This document shows positions 1 through 7,639 of a DNA stretch of 27,707 nt, one piece after another. Location: assembly GCA_964397015.1 (NCBI GenBank), contig CAYNHL010000038.1:1-27707 (forward strand), in the 5' to 3' direction. This DNA comes from MADRE2 sp964397015 (GTDB taxonomy: Bacteria > Desulfobacterota > Desulfobacteria > Desulfobacterales > Desulfobacteraceae). Positions within the stretch are counted from its first letter, which is position 1; each line of letters starts with the position of its first letter. The notes under the pieces are model-generated. The model had not been told where the DNA came from and ran no database searches. It was given only the letters and a program-made list of their open reading frames with translations. The translations under genes and the position numbers were made by a program.

Positions 1-3
1 ACA

Positions 4-1107
4 GTGCAGCCCTTGAGGATGCTTTTTGTCCTGCTGGTTTTTACAGGCATGGCGCTTGATTCTTTTGCTCTTGAACCGGATGAGGTGCTGGTCCTGGCCA
101 ACCGGAATGCTGCAAAAAGCCATGGACTTGCACAATATTACATGAAACAGCGCAATATTCCTTCAAAAAATTTGCTGCTGGTATGGATCACTGACAGTGA
201 ATCATGTTCCAGGCAAGATTATGAAAAAAAAGTAGTGGCTCCGGTCAGGCGTTATCTTGAAAAAGAAGAAAACCGGCAGATTCGGTGTATTGTCAGTATT
301 TTTGGCCTGCCGCTCAAGATCGCAAATCAAATGCAGGGCAATGATGAAAAGCAAACAAATGGACAAAATAAGAATTCTGCTGCTTTTGATTCTGAACTGG
401 CACTTGTAAAAAAGCATGGATATGATTTGAGCGGGTGGGCGGCAAACCCGTATTTTCTCGGCTTTCGAAACAGGTTTTCAGATACTGACCGGTCTGATGT
501 ATTGATGGTCAGCCGGCTTTCAGGGCCTGATGAAAAGACTGTAAAGCGAATCATCGATGACAGTATTCTTGCTGAAAAAAAAGGATTGAAGGGCAGGGCT
601 TATTTTGATGCCCGGTGGCCTGACCCGGGGGATAAGGATGTTTCCGGGTATGCGTTTTATGACAGGTCTTTGCACCGGGCCGCAGACTATCTTGAGAGCA
701 ATGATGTTGTGCAGGTTGCAAAAGAAGAAACAAGTGAACTGTTTGGGCCCGGCGACTGTCCTGATGCGGCGCTTTACTGCGGATGGTACCGGCTTGCAAA
801 TTACCTGGATGCCTTTGACTGGCAGCCTGGATCAGTGGGATATCATATTGCCAGCCAGGAATGTCAATCACTTGAAAGCGGGAATTTCTGGTGCGTTCAG
901 ATGCTCAAGGACGGTATTACAGCCACCATTGGTCCGGTGAGCGAGCCCTATGTCCAGGCATTCCCTGTACCTGAAATATTTTTCAAGCATTTGACCGAAG
1001 GCTATTTGACTCTTGCCGAGGCTTATATCATCAGCCTTCCTTACCTGTCCTGGCAGATGGTGCTGGTAGGAGATCCCTTGTACAGGGTCAGTATGGAACA
1101 GCAATGA
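4..1107 (+). CDS. TIGR03790 family secreted protein
   Basis: The protein matches my recollection of the TIGR03790 family, which has no known biochemical function. The recognisable parts are the N-terminal segment VLVLANRNAAKSHGLAQYY, a central stretch beginning IVSIFGLPLKI, and the C-terminal block with DAFDWQPGSVGYHIAS, ATIGPVSEPYVQAFP and SWQMVLVGDPLYR. Residues 1-23 form a signal peptide: a hydrophobic core followed by SFA just before LEPDEV. That implies export to the periplasm or outer envelope. The GTG at position 4 is used as start, but the frame is open to the window edge, so the true start could lie upstream; the ATG at 19 is another candidate. The gene converges on the ABC-F gene across a 66-bp gap in which I see no clear terminator hairpin. 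Family assignment is firm and function unknown. Confidence 0.8.
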   Translation: MQPLRMLFVLLVFTGMALDSFALEPDEVLVLANRNAAKSHGLAQYYMKQRNIPSKNLLLVWITDSESCSRQDYEKKVVAPVRRYLEKEENRQIRCIVSIFGLPLKIANQMQGNDEKQTNGQNKNSAAFDSELALVKKHGYDLSGWAANPYFLGFRNRFSDTDRSDVLMVSRLSGPDEKTVKRIIDDSILAEKKGLKGRAYFDARWPDPGDKDVSGYAFYDRSLHRAADYLESNDVVQVAKEETSELFGPGDCPDAALYCGWYRLANYLDAFDWQPGSVGYHIASQECQSLESGNFWCVQMLKDGITATIGPVSEPYVQAFPVPEIFFKHLTEGYLTLAEAYIISLPYLSWQMVLVGDPLYRVSMEQQ

Positions 1108-1173
1108 TTGCTGTCCAAAGAGTATCTGATTCAATTACTTTGTCCGGTCCGCTTCAATTGTCCCGGTCGGTTT

Positions 1174-2988
1174 TTAAGCTTCTCTCTTTTTAGCCTCGAG
1201 TTCCTCCCAGCGGGCGTACAGTTTTTCTATTTGCGCTTCTGTTCTGGAAAGTTTTGAGCAGAAGTCAGCCATTAATTCAGGATCCTTGATGATATCGGGA
1301 TCCTGAATTTTTTTTTGGAAACCGGCCAGCATATCTTCTTCCTCGAGGATCTTTTCTTCAATATGATCCAGTTCGTATTGATCCTTGAATGAAAATTTTA
1401 CAGGTTTTGTCTTTTTTTCGGTTGCAGGAGCGGGTTTGCTCTCTTTGTTTCTGGTCGATGGTTTTATGCTTTTTTGAAATTCCAGGATCTGGTCAAAGTT
1501 TTTAAAAAACATGGCCCCTTTTTCAAAATCGAGGTAGAGCAGGTTGCAGGTCAGGTTTTCCACCAGGTAGCGGTCATGGGAGACAATCACGATAGCGCCG
1601 GGAAACCTTGACAGGCTGTCTTCAAGGACCTCGAGGGACAGGATGTCCAGGTCGTTGGTCGGTTCGTCAAGAAACAGGATGTCGCAGGGGTGGCGCATTA
1701 GATTTGCAATCAGTACCCTGGCTTTTTCACCGCCTGATAACTGCCTGACCGGCATGGAGAGCTGGTCCGGCATGAACAGGAAGCGCTTTGCCCAGGTGAC
1801 GATATGAACCTCGCGGTCCTTGAAATGTACTGCATCGCCTCCCTCGGGATTGAGGGCCTGCCTGAGGGTATCTTCAGGATCGAGCCGTGACCGGTTCTGG
1901 TCGAACACTGCTATTTTCAGATTTTCAGCCCATTTGACCGTGCCGGTATCAGGGGGTATTGTTTTTTCGAGAACGCTTAAGAATGTGGATTTCCCGCTGC
2001 CGTTTTCTCCTACCACGCCGAGACGGACACCGGGGCTCAAGTCAAAGGAAAGGCCCTTGAACAGCAGCCTGTTGTCAATGGATTTTGACAGGTTCCTGGC
2101 CTTGAGCAGTTTTTTGGTCTGCCGTCCTGTCCCGTGAAAATCGATGTCAACAGTATCTGTCCGGCGGTTCTGCTGTTTGACGTCATCGAGTTCCTGTCTG
2201 AGTTTTTCAGCCTGCTCAATGCGGTATTTCGCTTTTGTGGTCCTGGCCTTGGCACCCTGGTGCAGCCATTCGTCTTCCCTTCTCATTTTACTGGACAAGG
2301 ACCCTTCCAGTTTCTGTCTTGCTGCAAGGTATTTTTCCCGCTCTTTGATAAATTCGGTATAACCGCCTTCTATCGAAAAATATCCGTCAGGGTACTGCCG
2401 GCCGATTTCCATGACCGTATCGCAGACATTGTCTAAAAAACGCCGGTCATGGCTGACGACCATATAGGAAAACCTGTATGTCTTGAGCAGGTCTTCCAGC
2501 CAGATTATTCCGCTGATGTCCAGGTGATTGGTGGGTTCGTCCAGCAGCAGCAGGTCGGGGTTGCCGTTCATTGCCCGCAGGATGGCCAGCCTCTTTTTCC
2601 ATCCCCCGGACAAGGTTCCCGCCTTGACTTCCGGGTTTTCAAAGTTTCCTTTTCCCATGGAGCGCTGGACAATTCGGTGCCGCTCTTTTTCATCCATTTC
2701 CATTGATTCAAGGCCCTGGTAAAGGATCTCCTCTATGCTCATGTCCGGGTCGAGCTTATCTGTCTGGGGCAGGTAGGCACTTCGCATTGTCTTGCCGCAA
2801 AGTATCTGCCCGTCATCCGGGGCCTCGATTCGGGCGATTATTTTGAGCAGGGTTGATTTCCCGCTTCCGTTCATCCCGATAACGCCTTTTTTCTCCCCGG
2901 GCTTGACTTCCAACGACAGGTCCTGAAAAAGGATATCGTCGCCGTATGATTTGTATATGGACTTGAGGCTTACAAGGGGTGTTGTCAT
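1174..2988 (-). CDS. ABC-F family ATPase, Uup-like
   Basis: A soluble protein of 604 aa with two ABC ATPase domains and no membrane segments, which defines the ABC-F class of ribosome-associated or translation-factor-like ATPases. Domain 1 has Walker A GMNGSGKST (about 38-46), signature LSGGW (about 126-130) and Walker B LLLLDEPTNHLD (about 146-157). Domain 2 has Walker A GENGSGKST (about 327-335), signature LSGGE (about 417-421) and Walker B ILFLDEPTNDLD (about 437-448). A charged linker (about 215-275) sits between the domains. The C-terminus (about 530-604) is Glu/Lys-rich and predicted coiled coil, as in the Uup subgroup whose tail binds nucleic acid. The start ATG overlaps the stop of the small membrane protein upstream by 4 bp, so the two are probably translationally coupled. 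The exact ABC-F subfamily is less certain than the class. Confidence 0.9.
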   Translation of the reverse strand: MTTPLVSLKSIYKSYGDDILFQDLSLEVKPGEKKGVIGMNGSGKSTLLKIIARIEAPDDGQILCGKTMRSAYLPQTDKLDPDMSIEEILYQGLESMEMDEKERHRIVQRSMGKGNFENPEVKAGTLSGGWKKRLAILRAMNGNPDLLLLDEPTNHLDISGIIWLEDLLKTYRFSYMVVSHDRRFLDNVCDTVMEIGRQYPDGYFSIEGGYTEFIKEREKYLAARQKLEGSLSSKMRREDEWLHQGAKARTTKAKYRIEQAEKLRQELDDVKQQNRRTDTVDIDFHGTGRQTKKLLKARNLSKSIDNRLLFKGLSFDLSPGVRLGVVGENGSGKSTFLSVLEKTIPPDTGTVKWAENLKIAVFDQNRSRLDPEDTLRQALNPEGGDAVHFKDREVHIVTWAKRFLFMPDQLSMPVRQLSGGEKARVLIANLMRHPCDILFLDEPTNDLDILSLEVLEDSLSRFPGAIVIVSHDRYLVENLTCNLLYLDFEKGAMFFKNFDQILEFQKSIKPSTRNKESKPAPATEKKTKPVKFSFKDQYELDHIEEKILEEEDMLAGFQKKIQDPDIIKDPELMADFCSKLSRTEAQIEKLYARWEELEAKKREA

Positions 2989-3221
2989 GACATACTGTTT
3001 TTATTGTTCAAACTTTTGTGAACTCTTACCATCCTGATGACAAAGGAAATTCCAAGGGCAGTGCTGATAAGGATTACAAGGCTTGCGGCAAAGAATGTCA
3101 TGATGAAGTTAAACGGGTTTTCAAGGGAATAGGCGCCTATCAGCAGATCGATTCCGAACACGAGGAAAAAACATGACAAAGCCAGCAGCACAAGTTGAAG
3201 TATCCACCATAAATATTTCAT
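2985..3221 (-). CDS. Small two-helix membrane protein, unknown function
   Basis: A 78-aa hydrophobic protein with two predicted transmembrane segments (about residues 5-30 and 40-65). They are separated by a short Asn/Pro-containing loop and followed by a basic, polar tail (RMVRVHKSLNNKN), which suggests the C-terminus faces the cytoplasm. I do not recognise a named family. It is taken as a real gene because its stop overlaps the ABC-F start by 4 bp (ATGA), an arrangement typical of coupled genes, and because it fills the space up to the divergent regulatory gene without a competing frame. No strong Shine-Dalgarno sequence is visible before its ATG. A role linked to the ABC-F protein is only suggested by position. 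Confidence 0.6.
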   Translation of the reverse strand: MKYLWWILQLVLLALSCFFLVFGIDLLIGAYSLENPFNFIMTFFAASLVILISTALGISFVIRMVRVHKSLNNKNSMS

Positions 3222-3343
3222 AATGGCGCACTTTACAGGGTTTGAAGGAAAAAATCAAATTGATTACCAATTCATCATCAAGAGAATAATTGCATTACTC
3301 AGAAAATATGATTACATATAAGAAAGGTATAAGCGGGGGAATC

Positions 3344-3379
3344 ATGAAAATTGACGGGAAACAGGAGTTTTACCAATGA
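3344..3379 (+). CDS. Possible 11-codon leader ORF before the response regulator
   Basis: An ATG at 3344 opens a short frame encoding MKIDGKQEFYQ. Its TGA (3377-3379) overlaps the ATG of the response regulator (3376-3378) in an ATGA arrangement. A purine-rich GGGGGA stretch lies three bases upstream of this ATG, close for a ribosome binding site. If translated, it would couple translation of the regulator to its own. It could equally be chance, since the regulator has its own AGGAG at a good distance inside this frame. Confidence 0.25.
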   Translation: MKIDGKQEFYQ

Positions 3380-4053
3380 AAGTATTGCTGGTGGAAGATG
3401 ATGTCAAGATCTCTGATTTTATCCAGAAAGGACTTAGTGCATCCGGGTTCTCAATCGATGCGGCCTACACGGGAACAGACGGCCTGGAACTGGCACAGGC
3501 ACATGAATACGACGTGTTCATAATAGATATCATGCTTCCGGGTATGGACGGAATCTCTCTTATCCAGAAAATAAAGGGCAAAAAAATAAACACGCCCATA
3601 ATTATTCTTTCCGCAAGAGACCGTGTCGATGACCGGGTAAAGGGCCTGGAGGCGGGAGCGGATGATTACCTGACCAAGCCATTTTCATTTTCAGAGCTTT
3701 TGGCAAGGATTCATGCGCTGATCAGGAGGGCATCCAATATCACCGATCCTCTGGTCATGAGGTACGAGGATCTGCGCTTAGATATTGTAAGGCGCGAAGT
3801 GCACCGTGGCAATACCCGGATCGACCTTCAACCCCTGGAATTTTCTCTGCTTGAGTACCTTTTGAGAAACAGTGAGCGGGTGGTGTCCAAAACCATGATA
3901 ATGGAACATGTCTGGAATTATAATTTCGACCCCATGACCAACGTTGTGGAAGCAAGGATATGCAAACTCAGGGATAAAATTGACAAGGACTTCGACCCCA
4001 AGCTGATCCACACGGTCAGGGGAGCGGGTTACACATTGAAAAAGGGCACATGA
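3376..4053 (+). CDS. OmpR/PhoB-type response regulator
   Basis: A 225-aa two-component response regulator. The receiver domain (about 1-115) has the acidic pair E7/D8/D9, phospho-acceptor Asp51 in the FIIDIMLPGMDG motif, Ser79 in IILSARD and Lys101 in DYLTKPFSFSELLAR. The C-terminal winged-helix DNA-binding domain (about 128-224) ends in the typical VVEARICKLRDKID...HTVRGAGYTLK block. It most resembles the CusR/CopR/MprA branch. The start is supported by AGGAG at 3363-3367, 8 bases before ATG. The stop overlaps the histidine kinase start by 4 bp, so the two are a cognate pair. The 154-bp gap upstream is AT-rich and divergent to the small membrane protein gene; only weak promoter-like hexamers are visible (TTGCAT at 3290 with a poor -10 at 3313). 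The ligand or stress cannot be read from the sequence. Confidence 0.92.
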   Translation: MKVLLVEDDVKISDFIQKGLSASGFSIDAAYTGTDGLELAQAHEYDVFIIDIMLPGMDGISLIQKIKGKKINTPIIILSARDRVDDRVKGLEAGADDYLTKPFSFSELLARIHALIRRASNITDPLVMRYEDLRLDIVRREVHRGNTRIDLQPLEFSLLEYLLRNSERVVSKTMIMEHVWNYNFDPMTNVVEARICKLRDKIDKDFDPKLIHTVRGAGYTLKKGT

Positions 4054-5471
4054 TACGCAGGTTTTTCCGCACCATCGCCTTCAGGCTGACCGTCTGGTAT
4101 GCCGGAATATTTTCGGTTTCCTCCTGTGTGGTGTTTATACTTTTTTATTTTCTTGTCACTCAGGTGATTGTAAACCAGATGGACCGGGAACTTCTGGAAA
4201 AATCCGGGATGTTTGCCACCATCATAAAGAGGCAGGGCATGTCCGGTGCCAATAACCTGGCTGTTCTCGAAGCCCAGGCAGCCGGAGAAAAAAAGGTTTT
4301 TTTCCGGCTTTTGTATCCCAGCGGAGAGGTGTTTGCCACCTCACACATGGCTTACTGGAACAATATACATATTCACAGAAGCTCACTTGAAACACTTATA
4401 GAGACCCGGGAAAACGTGTTTAAAACCCAGGAAGTGGAACTGAGGCATACCGATCACGAAAAATCAAAAGCCAGGGTGCTCTACACGTTTGTCGGCCCCA
4501 ACGTGATCCTCCAGACAGGCCTTGCCATGGACACCTATGCATCGTTTTTAGGAGCCTACAAGCGCATGTTCGGCCTTGCCATGGGTTTTGTGGTCGTTTT
4601 TTCTGCGATCCTGGGCTGGTTCATGTCCAAAAAAGCCTTGTCAGGTGTGGAGACCATAACTACCACGGTAAAGAAGATCACCGGTTCCACTCTGGATGAA
4701 AGGGTTTTCGAGTCCGGGAACATGGATGAACTGGATTATCTTGCAAAGACCTTCAACCAGATGCTGGACCGTATACAGTCCCTTGTCAAGAGTATCCAGG
4801 AGATGAGTGACAATATCGCCCATGACTTGAAAAGCCCGATCACACGTATCAGGGGATTTGCTGAACTTGCCCTGGTTCATCAGGATACCCTCGAGGAATA
4901 CCGCGGCATGGCAGCCAATACCATTGAAGAATCAGACCGCCTGCTGGACATGATAAATACCATGCTGGTAATATCGAGGGTTGATGCAGGGCAGGGTGAT
5001 CTCGTGATGGAACCTCTCGATTTGTCCGGGATGGTCAAAGAAGCCTGTGAGCTTTATCGACCCCTGGCCGAGGAGCGTCAGATCGATTTTTCATGGGATG
5101 TTCCAGGGCCTGTTATGGTTTCAGGAGACAGGAAAATGCTGCAGCGGGCATTTTCAAACCTGGTGGACAACGCGTTCAAATACACATGTAAATCAGGCAG
5201 GATTTTCGTCCGGGTCAAAACTGACGAAAGCCGGGCCTGTTTGACGGTTGAAGACACAGGTATCGGGATCGATCCCGAAGACATTGAAAAAATATTCATG
5301 CGGTTTTACAGGGCCGATGCCTCCAGGTCCGAGCAGGGCGCAGGACTGGGACTGAGCCTTGCAAGAAGCATTGCCCGTGCCCACAGAGGGGATGTCACCG
5401 TGACGGCTGTCAAAGGCGGCGGCAGCCTTTTTTCCCTTATATTACCGCATGGTAATACCCGCGTCATTTAA
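4050..5471 (+). CDS. Membrane sensor histidine kinase
   Basis: The 473-aa partner of the preceding regulator. A first membrane helix (about 13-38), a periplasmic sensor region of about 130 residues (about 42-170) and a second helix (about 173-191) are followed by a HAMP linker (about 193-245). The dimerisation/phosphoacceptor domain has IAHDLKSPITRIRG with His258 as phospho-site. The catalytic domain shows the N box SNLVDNAFKYT (about 369-379), G1 EDTGIGI (about 401-407), the F box MRFYRAD (about 417-423) and G2 GAGLGLS (about 430-436), so the kinase looks complete. Architecture and the GAGLGLSLARSIARAH block resemble CusS-like kinases. No recognisable ligand domain is visible in the periplasmic part. 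An htrA-type protease follows, so an envelope-stress input is a reasonable guess, not something the sequence shows. Confidence 0.92.
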   Translation: MIRRFFRTIAFRLTVWYAGIFSVSSCVVFILFYFLVTQVIVNQMDRELLEKSGMFATIIKRQGMSGANNLAVLEAQAAGEKKVFFRLLYPSGEVFATSHMAYWNNIHIHRSSLETLIETRENVFKTQEVELRHTDHEKSKARVLYTFVGPNVILQTGLAMDTYASFLGAYKRMFGLAMGFVVVFSAILGWFMSKKALSGVETITTTVKKITGSTLDERVFESGNMDELDYLAKTFNQMLDRIQSLVKSIQEMSDNIAHDLKSPITRIRGFAELALVHQDTLEEYRGMAANTIEESDRLLDMINTMLVISRVDAGQGDLVMEPLDLSGMVKEACELYRPLAEERQIDFSWDVPGPVMVSGDRKMLQRAFSNLVDNAFKYTCKSGRIFVRVKTDESRACLTVEDTGIGIDPEDIEKIFMRFYRADASRSEQGAGLGLSLARSIARAHRGDVTVTAVKGGGSLFSLILPHGNTRVI

Positions 5472-5522
5472 AAATCATTTTCATGTATTATACTATGTTC
5501 AAGTTGAGATTTAATAATGAAC

Positions 5523-5601
5523 GGGGTCAGGCTTGTTTTATTGTGTTTTTATCAAAAATTGTTTCGTGTCACCAAAAACGCAATAATGCAGGCCTGACTC
5601 C
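5523..5601. repeat. 79-bp imperfect palindrome (REP/MITE-like) upstream of htrA
   Basis: The left arm (5523-5550) and the reverse complement of the right arm (5574-5601) agree at 23 of 28 positions, counted by hand. The outer parts are GGGGTCAGGCTTG and CAGGCCTGACTCC, the inner parts ATTGTGTTTTT and AAAAACGCAAT. A 23-base loop separates the arms. The element fills most of the gap between the histidine kinase stop and the htrA ribosome binding site. From memory, ends of the form GGRGTCAGGCCTG resemble palindromes near REP-associated tyrosine transposases in related bacteria; no transposase is present here. As RNA it would be a long hairpin in the 5' leader of htrA, or a barrier to readthrough from the kinase. 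Confidence 0.7.
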
Positions 5602-5634
5602 TCTTACAAAGCTAATTATTTAAGGAGATACATC

Positions 5635-7047
5635 ATGAAAACTTTTAAATCCTTGCTGGCTGCGGTATTGATCTGCGGCCTTTTGACAGGGCCTTCGGTG
5701 GCTTTTGGTTTTAAATCTTCCTCAAAAATGATTCCTCAAACCTTTAGTGAGCTTGCAAAAAAAGCCAAACCCAGTGTTGTGAATATCCAGACGGAAAAAA
5801 CAATCAAGGGCGGGGGCAGGGTTTTTGAACATTTTTTCGGCAACCCCTTCGGCAACCGGGACCCGTTTGAAGACTTTTTCGGTCCTTTTTTAAGACAGCA
5901 GCCAATGGACCGGAAACAATCCAGCCTGGGCTCGGGTTTTATTATTGATAAAGAAGGTTATATCGTGACCAATAATCACGTGATCGAAGGTGCGGATTCC
6001 ATAAAGGTCATTTTATCTGACAAGCGGGAATACGAAGCCGAGATCATAGGCACGGATTCAGTGACAGACCTTGCTTTGATCAAGATCAAGGCAGACGATC
6101 TTGAACCTTTGACCTTTGGAAGTTCCGAATCCCTGGAGATCGGTTCCTGGGTCATGGCCATCGGCAGCCCGTTCGGACTCGAACAGACTGTAACGGCCGG
6201 GATCGTGAGCGCCAAGGGTCGGATACTGGGTGCCGGTCCATATGACGACTTTATCCAGACTGATGCCTCTATCAACCCCGGAAACAGTGGAGGACCCCTC
6301 TTGAATCTCGAGGGAGAAGTGATTGGGATCAATACCGCCATTGTCCGGTCCGGCCAGGGAATCGGTTTTGCAATTCCTTCCGACATGGCCCGGGGAATTA
6401 TCGACCAGCTGATTGAATCAAAGGAAGTCACCCGGGGCTGGATGGGAGTCATGATCCAGGATTTGACCCCTGATCTTGCAGATTACTACGGTGTAAAAGA
6501 CGAAAACGGTGTTGTGATCGGAAAAGTCTACGAAGGTGATCCGGCTGACAAGGCCGGTATTCAGACAGGTGATGTCATTGTCAGGATCGAGGATCATGCC
6601 ATAGAGTCTACCAGGGACTTAACAAGAATCATAGCGTCCTATCCTGTTGGAGAACGCGTCACAGTGCAATTGTATCGTGATGGAAAGAAAAAGACCGTCG
6701 AGGTAACCCTTGAAAAACGTCCGAATTCCTTTACAGACAGACTGATCCAGGAGGAAGGTTTTGACTGGTTCGGTTTCAGGTTGAAGGAAATGACACCGTC
6801 CATTGCCGGTCAGCTGAATATGAGCGCAGGTACCAAAGGGCTAGTGGTAATGGAGGTCAAGCCCGGCAGCAAGGCTGAAGAGGCCGGCATGCGAAAAGGG
6901 GACGTAATCATTGAAATCGACCGGCATAAAATCCACACCCTCGATGAGTACACCAAATATCTCGACAGCGTGAGGAAAGGACAGACGGTCCAGATTCTTT
7001 TCAAGAGGGGAAACTACAGGGTTTATGCCGTAAATATGGAAAAATGA
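5635..7047 (+). CDS. HtrA/DegP-family periplasmic serine protease
   Basis: A 470-aa Do-like protease/chaperone for misfolded envelope proteins. A signal peptide covers about residues 1-25 (hydrophobic core, then SVAFGF). The trypsin-like domain carries the triad His115 (TNNHVIEGAD), Asp145 (TDLALIKI) and Ser218 (INPGNSGGPLL). A Phe/Gly-rich LA-loop (about 64-92) precedes it. Two PDZ domains follow (about 265-362 and 375-465), each with the GSKAEEAGMRKGDVI-type carboxylate-binding fold. Length and domain order match DegP/DegQ/MucD. The ribosome binding site AAGGAG lies 7 bases before the ATG. It sits downstream of the two-component pair but is separated by 163 bp holding the palindrome, so it may have its own promoter. 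I leave the symbol blank because degP, degQ and mucD cannot be told apart here. Confidence 0.93.
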   Translation: MKTFKSLLAAVLICGLLTGPSVAFGFKSSSKMIPQTFSELAKKAKPSVVNIQTEKTIKGGGRVFEHFFGNPFGNRDPFEDFFGPFLRQQPMDRKQSSLGSGFIIDKEGYIVTNNHVIEGADSIKVILSDKREYEAEIIGTDSVTDLALIKIKADDLEPLTFGSSESLEIGSWVMAIGSPFGLEQTVTAGIVSAKGRILGAGPYDDFIQTDASINPGNSGGPLLNLEGEVIGINTAIVRSGQGIGFAIPSDMARGIIDQLIESKEVTRGWMGVMIQDLTPDLADYYGVKDENGVVIGKVYEGDPADKAGIQTGDVIVRIEDHAIESTRDLTRIIASYPVGERVTVQLYRDGKKKTVEVTLEKRPNSFTDRLIQEEGFDWFGFRLKEMTPSIAGQLNMSAGTKGLVVMEVKPGSKAEEAGMRKGDVIIEIDRHKIHTLDEYTKYLDSVRKGQTVQILFKRGNYRVYAVNMEK

Positions 7048-7076
7048 TCAGCTGACCACGGTATGACATAAGTTCG

Positions 7077-7116
7077 AAAGCCGCCTTTTGAAAATTATTT
7101 CAAGGCGGCTTTTTGT
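7077..7116 (+). terminator. Intrinsic terminator of htrA
   Basis: AAAGCCGCCTT (7077-7087) pairs perfectly with AAGGCGGCTTT (7102-7112). TTGAAA and TTTC in the loop extend the stem with a small bulge. A T-rich tract (TTTTTGTTTT) follows directly on the plus strand. It lies 30 bp after the htrA stop. On the minus strand no T-tract follows, so it should act mainly for htrA, although it also lies beyond the end of the convergent usp gene. Confidence 0.88.
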
Positions 7117-7183
7117 TTTCTGGCCAAATGATAAAAACCTTTGATCAGTTCGATCCCGGGAACCCATAAACTTTTCAGTCAGG

Positions 7184-7627
7184 TCAACTCTGTTTCAATA
7201 CATTGCGCAGTCTGAGTACTGAACAGTTTGCATTTTTGACGATTTTTTGTGCACAGGTGTTTGAAAAGGCCTCGTTGACTGTCCTGCTGCGGTTATGGTA
7301 AACCACGATGAGATCGGCTTCCCAGTTGTCCGCCATTTTCAATATTTCTTCATAATGCTTTCCTACAAGCACTTTATGGGAAACATTGCTCCCTTTGCAG
7401 TTTTCCTTGACAAAGGTCTCAAGAGCGCTTTTAAAATGGGCCTTGGCCTCGGCCTTGATTTCATCTGTGACAAAGGAGGCCACAATAGGCATGGAAAAAC
7501 CGGGCATGACAGAAACGATACGGATCTGAGCTCCGCTCAGGGAAGCCAGCTCCGCTGCGTTTTCATACACTGCCCTGGACGTGTTTGGATAATCGATGTC
7601 CACGGGTACCAGTATTTTTTTAAACAT
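7184..7627 (-). CDS. Universal stress protein (UspA family), motif-poor
   Basis: A 147-aa single-domain Usp fold. It begins with FKKILVPVDIDYPN (beta-1 and the conserved Asp), continues through GAQIRIVSVMP and HKVLVGKHYEEILKMADNWEADLIVV, and ends NCSVLRLR. In ATP-binding Usps the segment after the fourth strand reads G-x2-G-x9-G-S/T. Here the corresponding stretch is HNRSRTVNEAFSNTCAQKI and these glycines are absent, so nucleotide binding is doubtful. The gene starts 12 bp after the TRAP permease stop, with AGAGG 6 bases before the ATG, and is the last gene of the TAXI transporter group. TeaD, a Usp encoded with the TeaABC TRAP transporter, is the known precedent for such an association and suggests a regulatory role on the transporter; TeaD itself binds ATP. 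Confidence 0.88.
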   Translation of the reverse strand: MFKKILVPVDIDYPNTSRAVYENAAELASLSGAQIRIVSVMPGFSMPIVASFVTDEIKAEAKAHFKSALETFVKENCKGSNVSHKVLVGKHYEEILKMADNWEADLIVVYHNRSRTVNEAFSNTCAQKIVKNANCSVLRLRNVLKQS

Positions 7628-7639
7628 AGAGTTCCTCTT

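Noticed and set aside
1098..1114. Perfect 8-bp inverted repeat around a single base, spanning the stop codon of the first gene
   Set aside because: The one-base centre is too tight for an RNA hairpin and there is no T-tract. A dyad this short at a stop codon is likely chance.
7077..7116. Bidirectional terminator serving both htrA and usp
   Set aside because: Only the plus-strand side has a T-tract; the minus-strand side continues TTTCGAAC, so a role for usp is not supported.
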